DNA from: Setomelanomma holmii | Taxonomy: Eukaryota; Ascomycota; Dothideomycetes; Pleosporales; Phaeosphaeriaceae | Direction: 5' to 3' | NCBI GenBank assembly: GCA_010015745.1 | Contig: ML978154.1 | Location: forward strand, 1-64,000 | Length of the DNA stretch: 64,000 nucleotides | Part shown: piece after piece, positions 9,008-20,357 of the stretch | Layout: the number at the start of each line of letters is the position of its first letter | Numbering within the stretch: position 1 is the first letter of the stretch | Program-made: the position numbers and the translations under genes | The notes under the pieces: generated by a model | What the model saw: the letters and a program-made list of their open reading frames with translations, nothing else | What the model was told of the DNA's origin: nothing | Database searches by the model: none

Positions 9008-10921
9008 ATGGCGCAGGCGCATGACCAATCCCGGCGCGATGCTCTACAGCGCCTGAATCAGACCCTACTGCAGATCGATCCGTACATACTGCCACCGTAC
9101 CCCAGTCTCTCCATCGTCTCTGGTCCGCTCGATCCACCTCTACTGCAATTGACCCTATCACAACTTCTCGCTGAACAAGTCAAGCGATATCGACATAACG
9201 AGGCCATCGTAATACCATGGACGGGTGCAAGGTGGACATATCAGAGGTTATGGAACGAGTCGGGTCTACTCGCGCGAGCACTGCTGAAATATGGAGTGCG
9301 GCCGAGAGACAGAGTCGGTATCATGAGTGGGAATTGCGAGAGATATGTTGCATTGTTCTTCGCCTGCGCGAGGGTTGGCGCAATATGTGTTACGCTCAAT
9401 AACACGTACACTGCTACTGAGATGGAGTTTGCGCTGAAGCACACCAGTACGTGTCTACGCTTCTACATTGAGCTCCTGAATACCTTGAGCTAACGCGACC
9501 AGAATGCAGAATACTCTTCACATCCCCAAATATTGCCCGATTCGATAATGGACCTCTCCTGAACCGACTGCATGAAGTGGATCTCCACACCATGCTACCA
9601 GAGTTGAAGACTGTGTGTCTGGTTCGCGGCAACAACGGCTTCATTGGATACGACGAATTCATCCAGGAAGCGGAAAGCATACCTGAACACATCTTGGACA
9701 TTTTCGACGGCATTATAAGCCCGTACGATGTTGCGAATCTGCAGTTCACCAGCGGTAGCACTGGAAATCCCAAAGCTGCCATGTTGACACATCAGTATGT
9801 TGACATTTCCTCTTCGTCCAGAACGTTCGCTCATCAAAACTCAGCAACCTCATCAACAACTCACGCTTCATCGGAGATCGCATGAACCTCACCGAGAACG
9901 ATGTCCTCTGCTGTCCACCACCTCTCTTCCACTGTTTTGGCCTCACATTAGGCCTTCTTGCCACATTATCACATGGCGGCAAGATTGTTTATCCTGCCGA
10001 GTCGTTCGACGCAGAAGCTACCATGCACGCTATCTCAGACGAGCGATGCACCGCACTGCACGGCGTGCCAGCCATGATGGAGTCTATCATCAACGTCCCG
10101 AAGCCTGCAGGCTGGACCTCCGAGCTTCGAACTGGTATCGTCGCCGGCAGTCCTGTACCACGATGGTTGATGGAGCGCATGGTTGAGGACCTTGGTATGA
10201 CAGACTTCACCTCCAGCTATGGTCTGACTGAAGCCTCGCCGACGGTGTTCAATGCGCACACCACAGACTCTCTGCATGCGCGACTCACAACAGTTGGCAC
10301 AGTCTTACCACATGCTCGCGTCAAGATTGTGGACCACGAAAATCGTGTCGTACCCATCGGCGTCCGAGGCGAGCTATGTGTCACCGGGTACCAGGTATGT
10401 CGCGGTTACTGGGAGAATCCAGAGAAGACGGCGGAGTTGCTTGTCAGAGATGAGCATGGAGAGCTTTGGCTTCATACCGGTGATGAAGCGGTGCTTGATT
10501 TTGATGGCTACTGCACGATCACCGGTCGCTTTAAAGACATCATAATACGAGGTACGTTCACTCACGCAAGCTAATGCGCCATGACTAATGTAACATAGGT
10601 GGCGAGAACATCTACCCGCTCGAGATTGAGGAGCGACTCGTACAACACGAGTCGATCGCACGTGCCATTGTCGTTGGTGTATCACACCCGCAATATGTCG
10701 AGGTGCCTGTAGCCTTTTTACTCCACGAAGAAGGTACCGACAAGCCAAACCTTGATGAAGTAAGAACCTGGGTGAGAAAGGTGCTGGGCAGACATAAAGC
10801 ACCCATGCATATCTTCTGGCTTGGTGAAGATTGCAGTGATGAAGTGCCGCTGACTGGGAGCGGTAAGATCAAGAAGTTTGTGCTGAGAGATGTTGCTGAG
10901 GGGCTGTTGAAGGAGAGCTAA
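9008..10921 (+). CDS. sidI: SidI-like acyl-CoA ligase (mevalonyl-CoA ligase)
   Basis: Four exons (9008-9446, 9503-9794, 9845-10551, 10599-10921) give 586 residues, the size expected for SidI. Adenylate-forming enzyme motifs appear in order: TSGSTGNPKAAMLTH (AMP binding), YGLTEASPT, GELCVTGYQVCRGYW, LHTGDEAVLDFDGYCTITGR, IIIRGGENIYPLEIEERL and the C-terminal Lys in GSGKIKK. SidI activates mevalonate with CoA for the SidF reaction. Residues 15-23 (RLNQTLLQI) sit where a type 2 peroxisomal signal would be but fit the consensus only loosely. The start at 9008 has a good context (TTACCATGG). A medium-chain acyl-CoA or coumarate ligase is the sequence-only alternative; the SidF-like neighbour and GATA sites favour SidI. 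Confidence 0.82.
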
Positions 10922-11461
10922 AAAGATTGGGGGGGCCTATTTTTTTAACGTATTCAGACACGTTCCAGCTGTAAGACGACTACAAATACGATTGATACCC
11001 GCTAGACTCCAAGGTTCTGTCCACGACAATCTAGTTCCAAGTGACGAGAAGCACGTGACCATGACTTTTGGCGGCAACGCGAGAACAACGCGATCGCTTC
11101 CCTTGCATCCGACTACATACCATCCGCAGGGATACCGGATATATGCACGACTCGTCAATGCCACTCCTCGTCTCAGTACGACAACAAGCTGTTCTGGACT
11201 TTTTGAGCGTTGATGTTGTTCGCTGCTCCTCGGACGTAACGCGTCCAACGTCATCGCGTCGTCAAAGCGCTGTAAGACAAGCAACAGGAGACACTCACAC
11301 AACCTTCACCTGCTCTTTCCATACATTGCCAGCCAACGATGATGCCTACATTAGATCAGCCCGTCATAATTATTGATGCTTTGGGACCGACGAGCCTCAT
11401 GTACCTGCGTGCACCCCTCAGGGAACTAGGGTAGCTGCTCTGCTCCTCTCACCAGCAAGAC
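10922..11461. other. Intergenic, no gene seen
   Basis: 540 bp between two plus-strand genes. Short frames here have no recognisable features. It should hold the promoter of the FAD-Rieske gene. Confidence 0.4.
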
Positions 11462-13270
11462 ATGTCGCTGTTTCTCCCTCACTTCTTCACTTCTAGTGCA
11501 CTGAGACACGCTTTGAAAACAACCTCAATACGAACAGCAAGCGCATCAAGCTTGACATCGAGAGTTGCTAGATTTCCGAGGTTCTCGTACTTGCAACAGC
11601 GAGCTACCATGGCTTCCATCACGATGAAGGACCCGCACCATGCGATGTACACTAGCGGAGAGACAGATCCTGTATGGATCCACAAAGTACCCTACGACAG
11701 CATACCCAAGTTCTCGAAGCTTAACCGTGATCTCGAGACTGATGTATGCATTGTTGGCGCTGGCATTTCTGGCATATCGACTGCGTACGAACTCGTCCAG
11801 CGCGGGCTCAACGTTGTTCTGATCGAGGCTCGCGAAGTAATCTCGGGTGAGACTGGCCGCACAAGTGGTCATCTCGCCAACGACCTCGACGACGGCTACC
11901 CTGAAATCGCGAAGAAGCACGGAGATAAAGGTGCAAAGGCTGCAGCTGACTCGCACACGTGGGCTCTCAATCGTGTCGGTGAAATCTCAAAACAGCTGGG
12001 TATCGAGTGCGAGTACCGCCAGCTTTCTGGTTACGACTTCTCGCAGTACCCAAAGGGCACCAAAGATCACGCTGACGACATTAAGACGCTGATTGAGGAA
12101 GGTCGCAAGGCGAAGGAATTGGGAATCAATGCGGAGTACAAAGAGGGCTTCAAGCTGAAAGGCTGGGAGGGCAGCATTGACCAAAGCGATGCCGTCATCT
12201 TCGCGAACCAAGCCACGTTCCATCCTACCAGGTACCTCGTCGGGCTCCTCAACTTCCTCAAGACGCAGCCGAACTTCTCCTGTTACACATACACACGATG
12301 TATGGACGTTGTGGAGAAGGGTACCGAGATCTTGGGCATGGGACACAAGGAGGTCTTCGTCAAGACATTGGATGGACACACCATCAAGTGCGCTGATGCT
12401 GTTGAGGCGACCTTGATTCCTCTTCAGAAGTTGTCTGTCATCGCACAAGAGGAATATTTCCGCACATACTGCATCGCGGCTCGCGTACCCAAGGGCTCGA
12501 TCGAGGACTGCCTCTTCTATGACTCTGCAGAGATCTACAAGTACGTTCGCCTGACCGAATGCGACGAGAAGGACGACTATCTCGTGGTTGGTGGTGGTGA
12601 CCACAAGGTTGGTCAGTCCGATACTCTCGCACCCTTCAAGGAGCTGGAGGAGTGGACGCGCGCTCGCTTTCCGCAAGCTACATCGATCGACTACAAGTGG
12701 AGTGGCCAGGTCAACGAGCCTGTCGACTTCATGGCATTCATTGGCAAGAACCAAGGCTGCAAGCACACATACATTGTCACCGGCGATTCAGGCAACGGCC
12801 TCACTCACGGCGTACTCGCAGGCAAGCTCATCGCAGACGAGATCACCGGCGAATCCAACCCTTGGACTTCCGTCTATGACCCCAAGCGCATGGCTTCGAT
12901 GATCAAATCTCTACCTAGCATGATCTCGCACGACTTACAGATCAACTCGCAGTACAAGCGCTTCCTGCAAACCGATATCACCGACATAGAAGACCTGGTA
13001 CCTGGCGAGGGCGGTGTGCTGAACACCAAGACTGGCAAGCCACTTGCTGTTTACAAGGATGAGGGCGGCCAGATCCACAAATTTAGTGCATTGTGCCCGC
13101 ATCTGAAGGGTGTGGTGTGCTGGAATACAGCTGAGAAGAGTTGGGATTGCCCCGTGCATGGAAGTAGATTCAGCAAAGATGGTGTGCAGCTTTGTGGGCC
13201 GAGTAAGGCGGGACTGGAGCCAGCGGACGAGGCGGGTGAGGTGAGTCAGGGAAAGGCGATTAATGGTTGA
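11462..13270 (+). CDS. FAD-dependent oxidoreductase (DAO family) fused to a Rieske [2Fe-2S] domain
   Basis: A single-exon gene of 602 residues. Residues about 90-470 are a DAO-type flavin oxidoreductase, with the Rossmann motif DVCIVGAGISGISTAYEL and GETGRTSGHLAND. Residues about 515-590 form a Rieske domain with CPH...CPVHGSRF as the C-x-H and C-x2-H iron-sulfur ligands. This domain order resembles bacterial YhfW-like proteins; the substrate is unknown. The N-terminus up to residue 49 is rich in Arg, Ser and Thr with almost no acidic residues, like a mitochondrial presequence. A second ATG at 11609 (ACCATGG context) would remove it, so two locations are possible. Confidence 0.88.
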   Translation: MSLFLPHFFTSSALRHALKTTSIRTASASSLTSRVARFPRFSYLQQRATMASITMKDPHHAMYTSGETDPVWIHKVPYDSIPKFSKLNRDLETDVCIVGAGISGISTAYELVQRGLNVVLIEAREVISGETGRTSGHLANDLDDGYPEIAKKHGDKGAKAAADSHTWALNRVGEISKQLGIECEYRQLSGYDFSQYPKGTKDHADDIKTLIEEGRKAKELGINAEYKEGFKLKGWEGSIDQSDAVIFANQATFHPTRYLVGLLNFLKTQPNFSCYTYTRCMDVVEKGTEILGMGHKEVFVKTLDGHTIKCADAVEATLIPLQKLSVIAQEEYFRTYCIAARVPKGSIEDCLFYDSAEIYKYVRLTECDEKDDYLVVGGGDHKVGQSDTLAPFKELEEWTRARFPQATSIDYKWSGQVNEPVDFMAFIGKNQGCKHTYIVTGDSGNGLTHGVLAGKLIADEITGESNPWTSVYDPKRMASMIKSLPSMISHDLQINSQYKRFLQTDITDIEDLVPGEGGVLNTKTGKPLAVYKDEGGQIHKFSALCPHLKGVVCWNTAEKSWDCPVHGSRFSKDGVQLCGPSKAGLEPADEAGEVSQGKAING

Positions 13271-15102
13271 GGGAGCTTGGTGGGTATGAGAGTGGAAAAC
13301 TTCCGAGATGAAACTCATCAAAGATTGCAAGGCGTCAGGAGAAGTCTTGGAGGACCCTTAGCTTGAGTTGGATATGATAAGTGTCAAACTTTGAGATCTT
13401 TTTCGATCTTGAACGTTCTGCGTCTCAGAGCAGACGTGCCTCATGTGCATTTTATGTCCTCCTTCCACTGTCATATCTCGCACTCAATCCACTTTTGTGC
13501 AGGACAATAGTGCAAATAGATCTCATCGACTACAGTCTATCGCGACGTGCAAAAGGCCAGAAGCACAAGGAGTGTCGGCATTCCTGGACCTTTATACATT
13601 CCCGGAGCATGGATTTATATCGAACAGTGTTGGGAGGGCTATAGCACTAGTGCTGAAAGGAAATAACTGTAACTAGGAATGCATTCTGTTCGATTGTTGT
13701 TGTAATTGTTAGGAGAGGACTATGGAAGAGGCAGGCTCAGGGGTCTGGTCTGAGCGCTGCTCAGACGCAGTGCTGCGATCAGTGCGCCTGATCGTGTGAC
13801 TGACATGTCGACGATATCTATGATCCGACAAACAGCTTCGGCTACCATCGAAGTCTCTGACACACCCAATACCTCATGATCTGATCGTGGCACCTTTCGA
13901 GAGCGAAGGTTCTCATGAGTCCGGCGCCTACGAGATCCTTTCGGGTCAAAGATCCTCTCCTTAAGTGGGCAGATATAGTCCAGGATACTCTAAGCATTCA
14001 TAGTAATACCTCTACACCATAGCCGTAGATCTCTTGGCGCACTTCTGGGTATAACATCTCGGTGGCGGTCCGTGAAGTCGATGGGTGAATGTCAGAATAT
14101 CGACTATATCAACCTTCAAGCCAAGGAGCGAGAAGGTCGGCCTTTTTGTATCCAACAGTGAAGAACAGAGTCCATGAGCTGAAAGGATGTCGTTTTGACG
14201 GCTGCGAAAACGAATTGATGTAGGAAAGAAACGTTGCATCGCATCAGGGATTTTACTTAGATTGTGGGTAGGCTCGTGCTAAGACATAGTCTGTGACTTT
14301 CGGAAGGTTGCAGACCGGCGTGGGACAAGGGAGAAAGCATGTGCATGGGCCGCGGAGTCTTTGGTATGGCGTGTTCTTCAAGTCTAATGTGGAAACGCAT
14401 ATGGCGCCGTCAGTGTTCTTTCTATAAAGTTTAGAAGAAAGGAGGTGTAGATAAAGCGTAGCGTATCGATACTCCTTTATAAATTGATGTTGCGGGCGCA
14501 GTGGCAGATACATGTAACATGGAGGTAATCATGTGCACTTGGTGTCTCTTTGGGATAATGGCCGTGAAGTGATAATGCACATATTTCTGCTACATAGCGA
14601 CAGCGAGGAATGTTGAAGATGGAGTCATCACCCAAAAACCCAGCTGCCTGAGCGTTCCCTGGCCGTTTGGGCTGAAGAAACAGAGCAGTGCCCATTTCCG
14701 AGTGGTGCAGTTGTTTCCGAAAGTGTTGAAGTTTTTGTGTATGGCAGGAAAGAAATGACGGGAGGTAGCGCGCTTAATATGCAACCTTGAATCAGCGCAT
14801 TGGCCTGTGAGACTGTCTCCGTTCTGAAGGCATGATTCAAATTGGACAGGAAGCTGATTGCACGAGATGCGAGATGGCCGTAGCCATGCCCAATGGTCTT
14901 ATCTTCTGTAACGGTACGGAGAGAAGGGGAGGGACTGCGCTGAATTAACTATCTGAGGTGGGCGGAGCTACATATATAGACTGCCGCACATGAGCTATCC
15001 CAACTTGTACTAGAGTAGATCTGGGCAAGGCCCAAACCGTTACATCTTCGGTATGCATGCTTTCTCTCTTGTGCGAAATTGCTACTCGACGCTTTGATAA
15101 CC
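13271..15102. other. Long intergenic region, no gene supported
   Basis: 1.8 kb with only short unrelated frames on both strands, none with recognisable motifs or plausible splice partners. It separates the convergent FAD-Rieske and caleosin genes. I see no transposon ends. Confidence 0.4.
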
Positions 15103-15849
15103 TTATCTCTTCTTCTCGCGTCTCGCCGCAATAGTGTAGAATATACTCCCATCATACGTCCCCCTAATATCCTCTTTCATCATCCTCCCATCCTCAGGCC
15201 AAAGCATTAAATACGTCGCTAGCCACTCAAATAACGCTCCGCCCCAGCCGATCGGATCCACAACACAACGCTGCCCCTTCATCAAATCCCACACATCCCA
15301 GAGCGTAAGGTAGTCCCTGCCGTCAGCATACTTAGAGAAAATGTTCTCGAAATTCTGCGGCACGAATCGACCTTCGTGGTCGTATGTGTTGCTGTCGGAG
15401 CCGTGCTTGTCTTTGTGGATCCGGGCGATGCGAATTCGGAAGAAGGGATCGGGCAGCCAGGATGGGAGCGTGGGGTACGAGAAGTTGGCGTGAATGATGA
15501 GCACGGCGACGAAGGATAGAATTATGCCGAAACCTAGGCGATGGAATCCAATGAAGGTGTCTTGGGGCCAGATGATGCCGTCGCGGTCTGTATCGAAGAA
15601 GTCACAGTGTTGCTGGAGGACTGTTTGGTGAGCGTGCTTTTTCGCCCAGTCATTTTTCGTGGTTCCGTGGGGCTGTTCGACGGATGCTGCAATATTCGCT
15701 CTCGCCGTGCCGGCGTGGTCGAGAGTGACATCCGATGACTTGTTGATGAAAGGTTTGCGTTGTTCTGTGACTTGAACCGAAGGTATCGTCGCAACGACAT
15801 CGTCTGATGGGCCATCGGCCAGAATCTGATAGGTATTCTTCTCAGACAT
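15103..15849 (-). CDS. Caleosin-family protein (peroxygenase-like)
   Basis: A single-exon gene of 248 residues. It has the caleosin layout: an N-terminal tail, one EF-hand loop (FFDTDRDGIIWPQDT), a central hydrophobic segment (GIILSFVAVLIIHANF) followed by the proline knot (PTLPSWLPDP), and the conserved IHKDKHGSDSNTYDHEGRF block with a heme-associated His. A C-terminal region rich in Trp and Tyr (GGALFEWLATYLMLWPEDG) completes the domain. Caleosins sit on lipid droplets or the ER and some are heme peroxygenases acting on fatty acid hydroperoxides. The length is normal for fungi. Substrate and localisation are inferred from the family. Confidence 0.9.
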   Translation of the reverse strand: MSEKNTYQILADGPSDDVVATIPSVQVTEQRKPFINKSSDVTLDHAGTARANIAASVEQPHGTTKNDWAKKHAHQTVLQQHCDFFDTDRDGIIWPQDTFIGFHRLGFGIILSFVAVLIIHANFSYPTLPSWLPDPFFRIRIARIHKDKHGSDSNTYDHEGRFVPQNFENIFSKYADGRDYLTLWDVWDLMKGQRCVVDPIGWGGALFEWLATYLMLWPEDGRMMKEDIRGTYDGSIFYTIAARREKKR

Positions 15850-18710
15850 TGTGAGTATCGACGATAGCTAACCACCAAGGGTTTGAAGGTGAGGAACGGT
15901 AGACAACAACTCGTAATCAACGACTTGTGGCTTGCCGCGAGAGCCTCAATCACAAGAAATACTGCGATCTGCATGTGCTACACATTTGCCATGTGAAGAC
16001 AGGTTTCGTACCTGTGACGTCATTCATAGTCAGCGTTAGCTCGAAGCACTCACCATCGAGCATTGTAGTCTTCGTAGTGACTTCTGCTGACTTCTGCAGA
16101 CTTCCGTCGAGAGAACGTCAACCTTACCTGATGCCAAAAGATCTTGGTAGCCAATGGCAGGAAGGTACGCTGCCGCATGGGTGCTCATGTGGAGGTCCGA
16201 CATCGACATGTACTTTTTAAAGTTTGCATAAAATTCCCATAACGTACTGCATATAGCCAAGGCTCCGGCGAGCCATGAACGGCTTCGCGGTATACTTTTC
16301 AGTGGAGCAGCAGGTTCACATGATTTGGATAGTGTTAAATTCAGCTGACGAGGGGAGGAAGCGATTCTGTGAAAGAAGGAGGAGACCAGCGATCCGAGGC
16401 TTATATACTTCTCCACCCGCTCGAAGACCCTCAAAAAGTGGGAGTGAAGCCCCAAGCCCTATATACGAGCAAGCATAGACTCGATTATCCTGCATATCGG
16501 AGCCGCACAAGAAGGTCTCACATGGCTGAGTAGCGGCAGAACTTTTGCAATTGCGAAGGGCGTCTCAAAGTTCGAGATCATACGCCTTTTCAGAACCGCC
16601 CGTCTCGTCATCATGAGGGCGGCGGCTGAGGTCTGATTCAAGGCAAGGAGGAAAAGCACATACACGTTGTCTGCACCGTTTCTGATTTTCAGAAGTCTTG
16701 AAGAGTGCTCCCAGCTTGGAGGCAGTAAGATAAAGGCAAGGAGAATTTATACAAGATGTGGCACGCCGAGCGCAGGCCATACGTTGCGGGCATGCGCACT
16801 TTGGAGAACACATGAGCAACATGTGCAGATATTATTTGCTTTTTGATTAGAACGACAGACTAGCGCGAAAGCATATGTCAAACGCTCGACGGCCTTCCAA
16901 AGAGCATTGGTGGTCTGACCTCCGTCTACCGGAAGTTGGAACGAGGAGAAGACATCGGGCGTCGCGACGCACTTTTGGGACCTCCTTCATTCGCGTGACC
17001 GTGAGAAGTGGAAGAGCAGACTGCAAAGGAGGTACAACTACTCGATGGCGTGCTCCAGGCTCATGCACTATCCGTGAGTAAGCTTCAGTGTAGAGGAAGG
17101 TCGCATTGCATTAGTCGTGTCACTGTCGCAACCATAGTTTCTTGTTTCGGATTTCTCTGCGGCACAAACATGTGCGACGATGTACTCGGCTTCTAGACGT
17201 GCCATTACCTACCTTAATAAAGGCTTCGTATATGTTCAGGATGGGTTCGGCAAAGATATCGAAGCTGCGCACTCTAGCATACGCCAGACCTTGAGAGATA
17301 TTGGGGACGAGCACTCTCCATGCGAGCTGAGTGGTGTAATTTTTTTAATTTTTTTAATGAAGCTAACAGGCAAGAGACATTGCAGGTTCAAAATAGAAAG
17401 ATAAGCTAGTTACGAAGGACTTTGTATATCATCTCGTACTCGCAAGTTAATCAGCGTACCATCACTGGGGTGGTCGCTCCGCAACCATTTCTCTTTGGCA
17501 GCTTCCTATCGCGCAAAGATAGACGGGACATGAATATACCCTGTCTGCCTTTCGAGCACGCCAAGCATCAGACTACATTATGTATGTGTGGGAGTGATTC
17601 TAGTCGTACTTGGAGGTATCCGGCTTTGAAGAGGGTAAGATAACCGCGTCGAGCACAAACGCGACATGTTATTGGCTGTCCTGATTTTGTCCCAAACACA
17701 TTAGGCGAGGACGATGCCTTTTCGAGAAGGAAAGGACAAGCCCTCATGGCCGCAGGGTCATCGTCTTTTGGACCAATATGGATATTGTGTGATACTGGTA
17801 GGGAAGAAATAAGGGTCGAAGAGAGGTTTATATATCCTTGCTCCGCCGTCAAGATACGCACTCAGATGCAGTAATTGAGCGCCACGGTACCGGCAGCCAT
17901 GGAGTTGATGTTTCTAATCATTTTCTTCTGGCGACACGCCGGAGTCATGTAAAGCCGGAATTGGTCTTGCTGGAGCGCAGCGAACATACATTTTCTCCTC
18001 TCATACTTCGGAACAAATTCTTACAGATCGACTGGTGCCATATCTTGATGGAGAGAGGCTCGAAGTCGTCTCAAAAAATGCACCCGACTTTCTTGCTGCA
18101 GAAGCAGTGCTCGTAGACCATCCTGCTTCCCATTTAAGTAGATCAATATGGCAATGTTTGTCACCGTCCCCTTCGAGTCTTTCGGACGCATTGCTCATTT
18201 GGCTGTGGCTTTTTGAGACGAGACAACCGAAAACTTTCCATGTCGCCGGCGGTACCACGCTTTTGGAGGAAAGACATAAGTTGAAACCGGGAAAAATTCG
18301 AAGCAGCACATAGACGGGGGAGCTTGCTTTTAGGGGAACAGGAAGGACGATACAGTCCTTGTGTGGATTACGATACAATTAAGGTATCAATCTGGACTCC
18401 TTGTAGATAGGGAGGAAAGAAGGGAGTGAGGGGCTGAGGCTTATATAGTGAAACGAACGTGAATTGGTACTTTCTGAGATCGAAAAGGAATCTTGCTTAC
18501 CCGCATGTCGTGAATCCCTATGCTCAAAATGTAGTTTTGTCGCTCCATCGAAACGAGGCTACTGGCAGAATCAGCACGTAGTCATTACATCTCATTCGCT
18601 CATTCTGTCTCTCTCATCGCATTGAGTAGTGCTGCACGCATTTGGCGCTTGATACATGTGTCGGTGTCGTACGAAGTACAACAGCTCTAGATGATCTGTA
18701 TAGCCTGGTA
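15850..18710. other. Long gene-poor region
   Basis: 2.9 kb with no convincing protein-coding gene. Several TATA-like TTATATA stretches stand downstream of purine-rich runs (near 16408, 17828 and 18441), and there is a T-rich tract near 17339-17358. Open frames up to 125 codons (for example 18001-18378 on the minus strand) are low-complexity and unlike known proteins. Non-coding transcripts or remnants of old elements are possible but not shown. Confidence 0.4.
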
Positions 18711-20151
18711 TCATGCTTTCTTCTCTAATTCCTTGAGCCTCTTCAGCCCTGCTCTCGCATTTGTTTGACCGTCTGCGAAGCCCATAGCTTTTGCTAGACT
18801 CGAAGCTTCCTCGTACTTTTGCCGCGCCTGTTTAATCTTGCCCTCCATCTCGAAGAACTCTCCGAGGTTGTGTGTAGCTACCGCGCACCCGACATCGCAT
18901 TCTTCGTTGCGGTCTGATGGCTTTATCGTGGATGCTTGAGCTAACGCCTTTATCGCCCACTGTCGCGCTTGATCTATGAGCATAGCACGGGGCGCTTTGT
19001 TCGTTATGGGAAAATTGGAGGGCTCGGTTGACATGGTGATAGCATCGGCTGAGGAGGGCGGTGTCTGCTGGACGAGGCATGATGAGATGTTGTTCACTGC
19101 GAAGATAGTCAGCGAGAGTCATCGATCACTTTGTAGTGCGACATACTTAACACAACGCTATGGCATGACGTTGGCGAGCTGAGCTCAAGTGCCTTGACGA
19201 AGAGAGGGGTCGCAAGGTAATGCGAGTCGAATTGCTCGTAGTGAGTGCCGAGAGCTGTCTGGCGTCAACTCAGCCGTCCTTTTCGTCCTTCGGGTGATCG
19301 CATACCTTCAAGTGTCGCGCCCATCTCGTCATTCGTCAGCCATGGGCCTTCGCCAGACTTCACACCCTCTGTCTCTCTTCTTTGCTTCTCTCGCAGAGCG
19401 CTCTCAACAGCCTCGACGAGCCTCTTCCCGCCGTTCTCGGGCTCGTTGACGTAGCGCGTATCGTACAACTGAGCTAGCTTCACGTTGATTTGCACCATAT
19501 TCTTCATAACCCTACTCCTGTTCCCATCGTTGAAGTGCTTGTGCGAAAACTCATCGACCCATCTCTGGCAATCGCTTCGCATGATCTCGAGCACATCCAC
19601 AGCCAAGCTGTAGTAGTCTGCTTCTTCGAATAGTGCCGCAATCGCGTACTTCACGCCCATAATCTCGTCGCTGAAGGGGTCCATGCCCATCTCGTCAGCC
19701 AGCGCGAGAGCCTGCCGGAAGTGCTTGTTCGCCTCGCGTATGTCCAGCCACTTCCCGCGGCTGTAGAAGAGGGCTTTGCGCAGCTTTTTTGCGACGGGCT
19801 CGGGGAAGTTGTGGTAGGGCCTCTGGATGACATTCTTGTAGTACCACGGTATATAGAAGACGCACATGCCGGAGACAATGGCGATACTGCAAGTATTAGT
19901 GCTGAGCTCATAGAACATATTATGGCAAGTTCCTACCATGTTATCGCAAAGGGAAATAGTACAGGGCTCTTATGGTATTGCTCTCGAAATTGCTCGCGGA
20001 AGGTAGACCGATAGCGCCTCCCCAATTGCTGCTGGACGGGTTGCAATGATCGTGTGGGGAGCTTGTTGAGGCATCGTGTAGATGATTGCGCTTCACACCG
20101 CGCAAAGGCGCTCAGGCGTAGCGCAGCTCGAGGTACAGTTCTGCTAAACAT
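18711..20151 (-). CDS. Mitochondrial TPR protein, Mgr3-like
   Basis: Four exons (20151-19937, 19886-19306, 19254-19147, 19096-18711; introns 50-51 bp) give 429 residues and close exactly. The N-terminus (MFSRTVPRAALRLSAFARCE) is Arg-rich and lacks acidic residues, as in a mitochondrial presequence. One transmembrane segment follows near residues 72-88 (IAIVSGMCVFYIPWYY). The rest is helical TPR-like sequence, for example ANKHFRQALALADEMGM and ARQKYEEASSLAKAMGF. The architecture matches yeast Mgr3, a TPR partner of the i-AAA protease in the inner membrane. It is divergent from the SRAP gene with 206 bp between start codons, suggesting a shared promoter region. Confidence 0.78.
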
Positions 20152-20357
20152 AATTTGCCTGGCAGGGCGAATGCTGCAGGTGCTGTGAAAGACGGCAACG
20201 AAGTGTGTGTGGAGCAATGCATGACGGGAACAAATCTCAGCGTCCGTCGCGTTCGAGCTCCGCGTAGGGCTGATGACGTAGCCAATCATTGACGCAACGC
20301 TGTTGCGCCTCGCTTTCAGGTACCTCTTGTTCATCAACAATGCGTTGACCAGGCAGT

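Noticed and set aside
11987..12766. 259-codon minus-strand frame inside the FAD-Rieske gene
   Set aside because: Antisense shadow of a strongly supported gene; Leu/Val-rich with no motif.
16036..16455. 139-codon minus-strand frame upstream of the caleosin
   Set aside because: Low similarity to anything known, no splice partner and biased composition.
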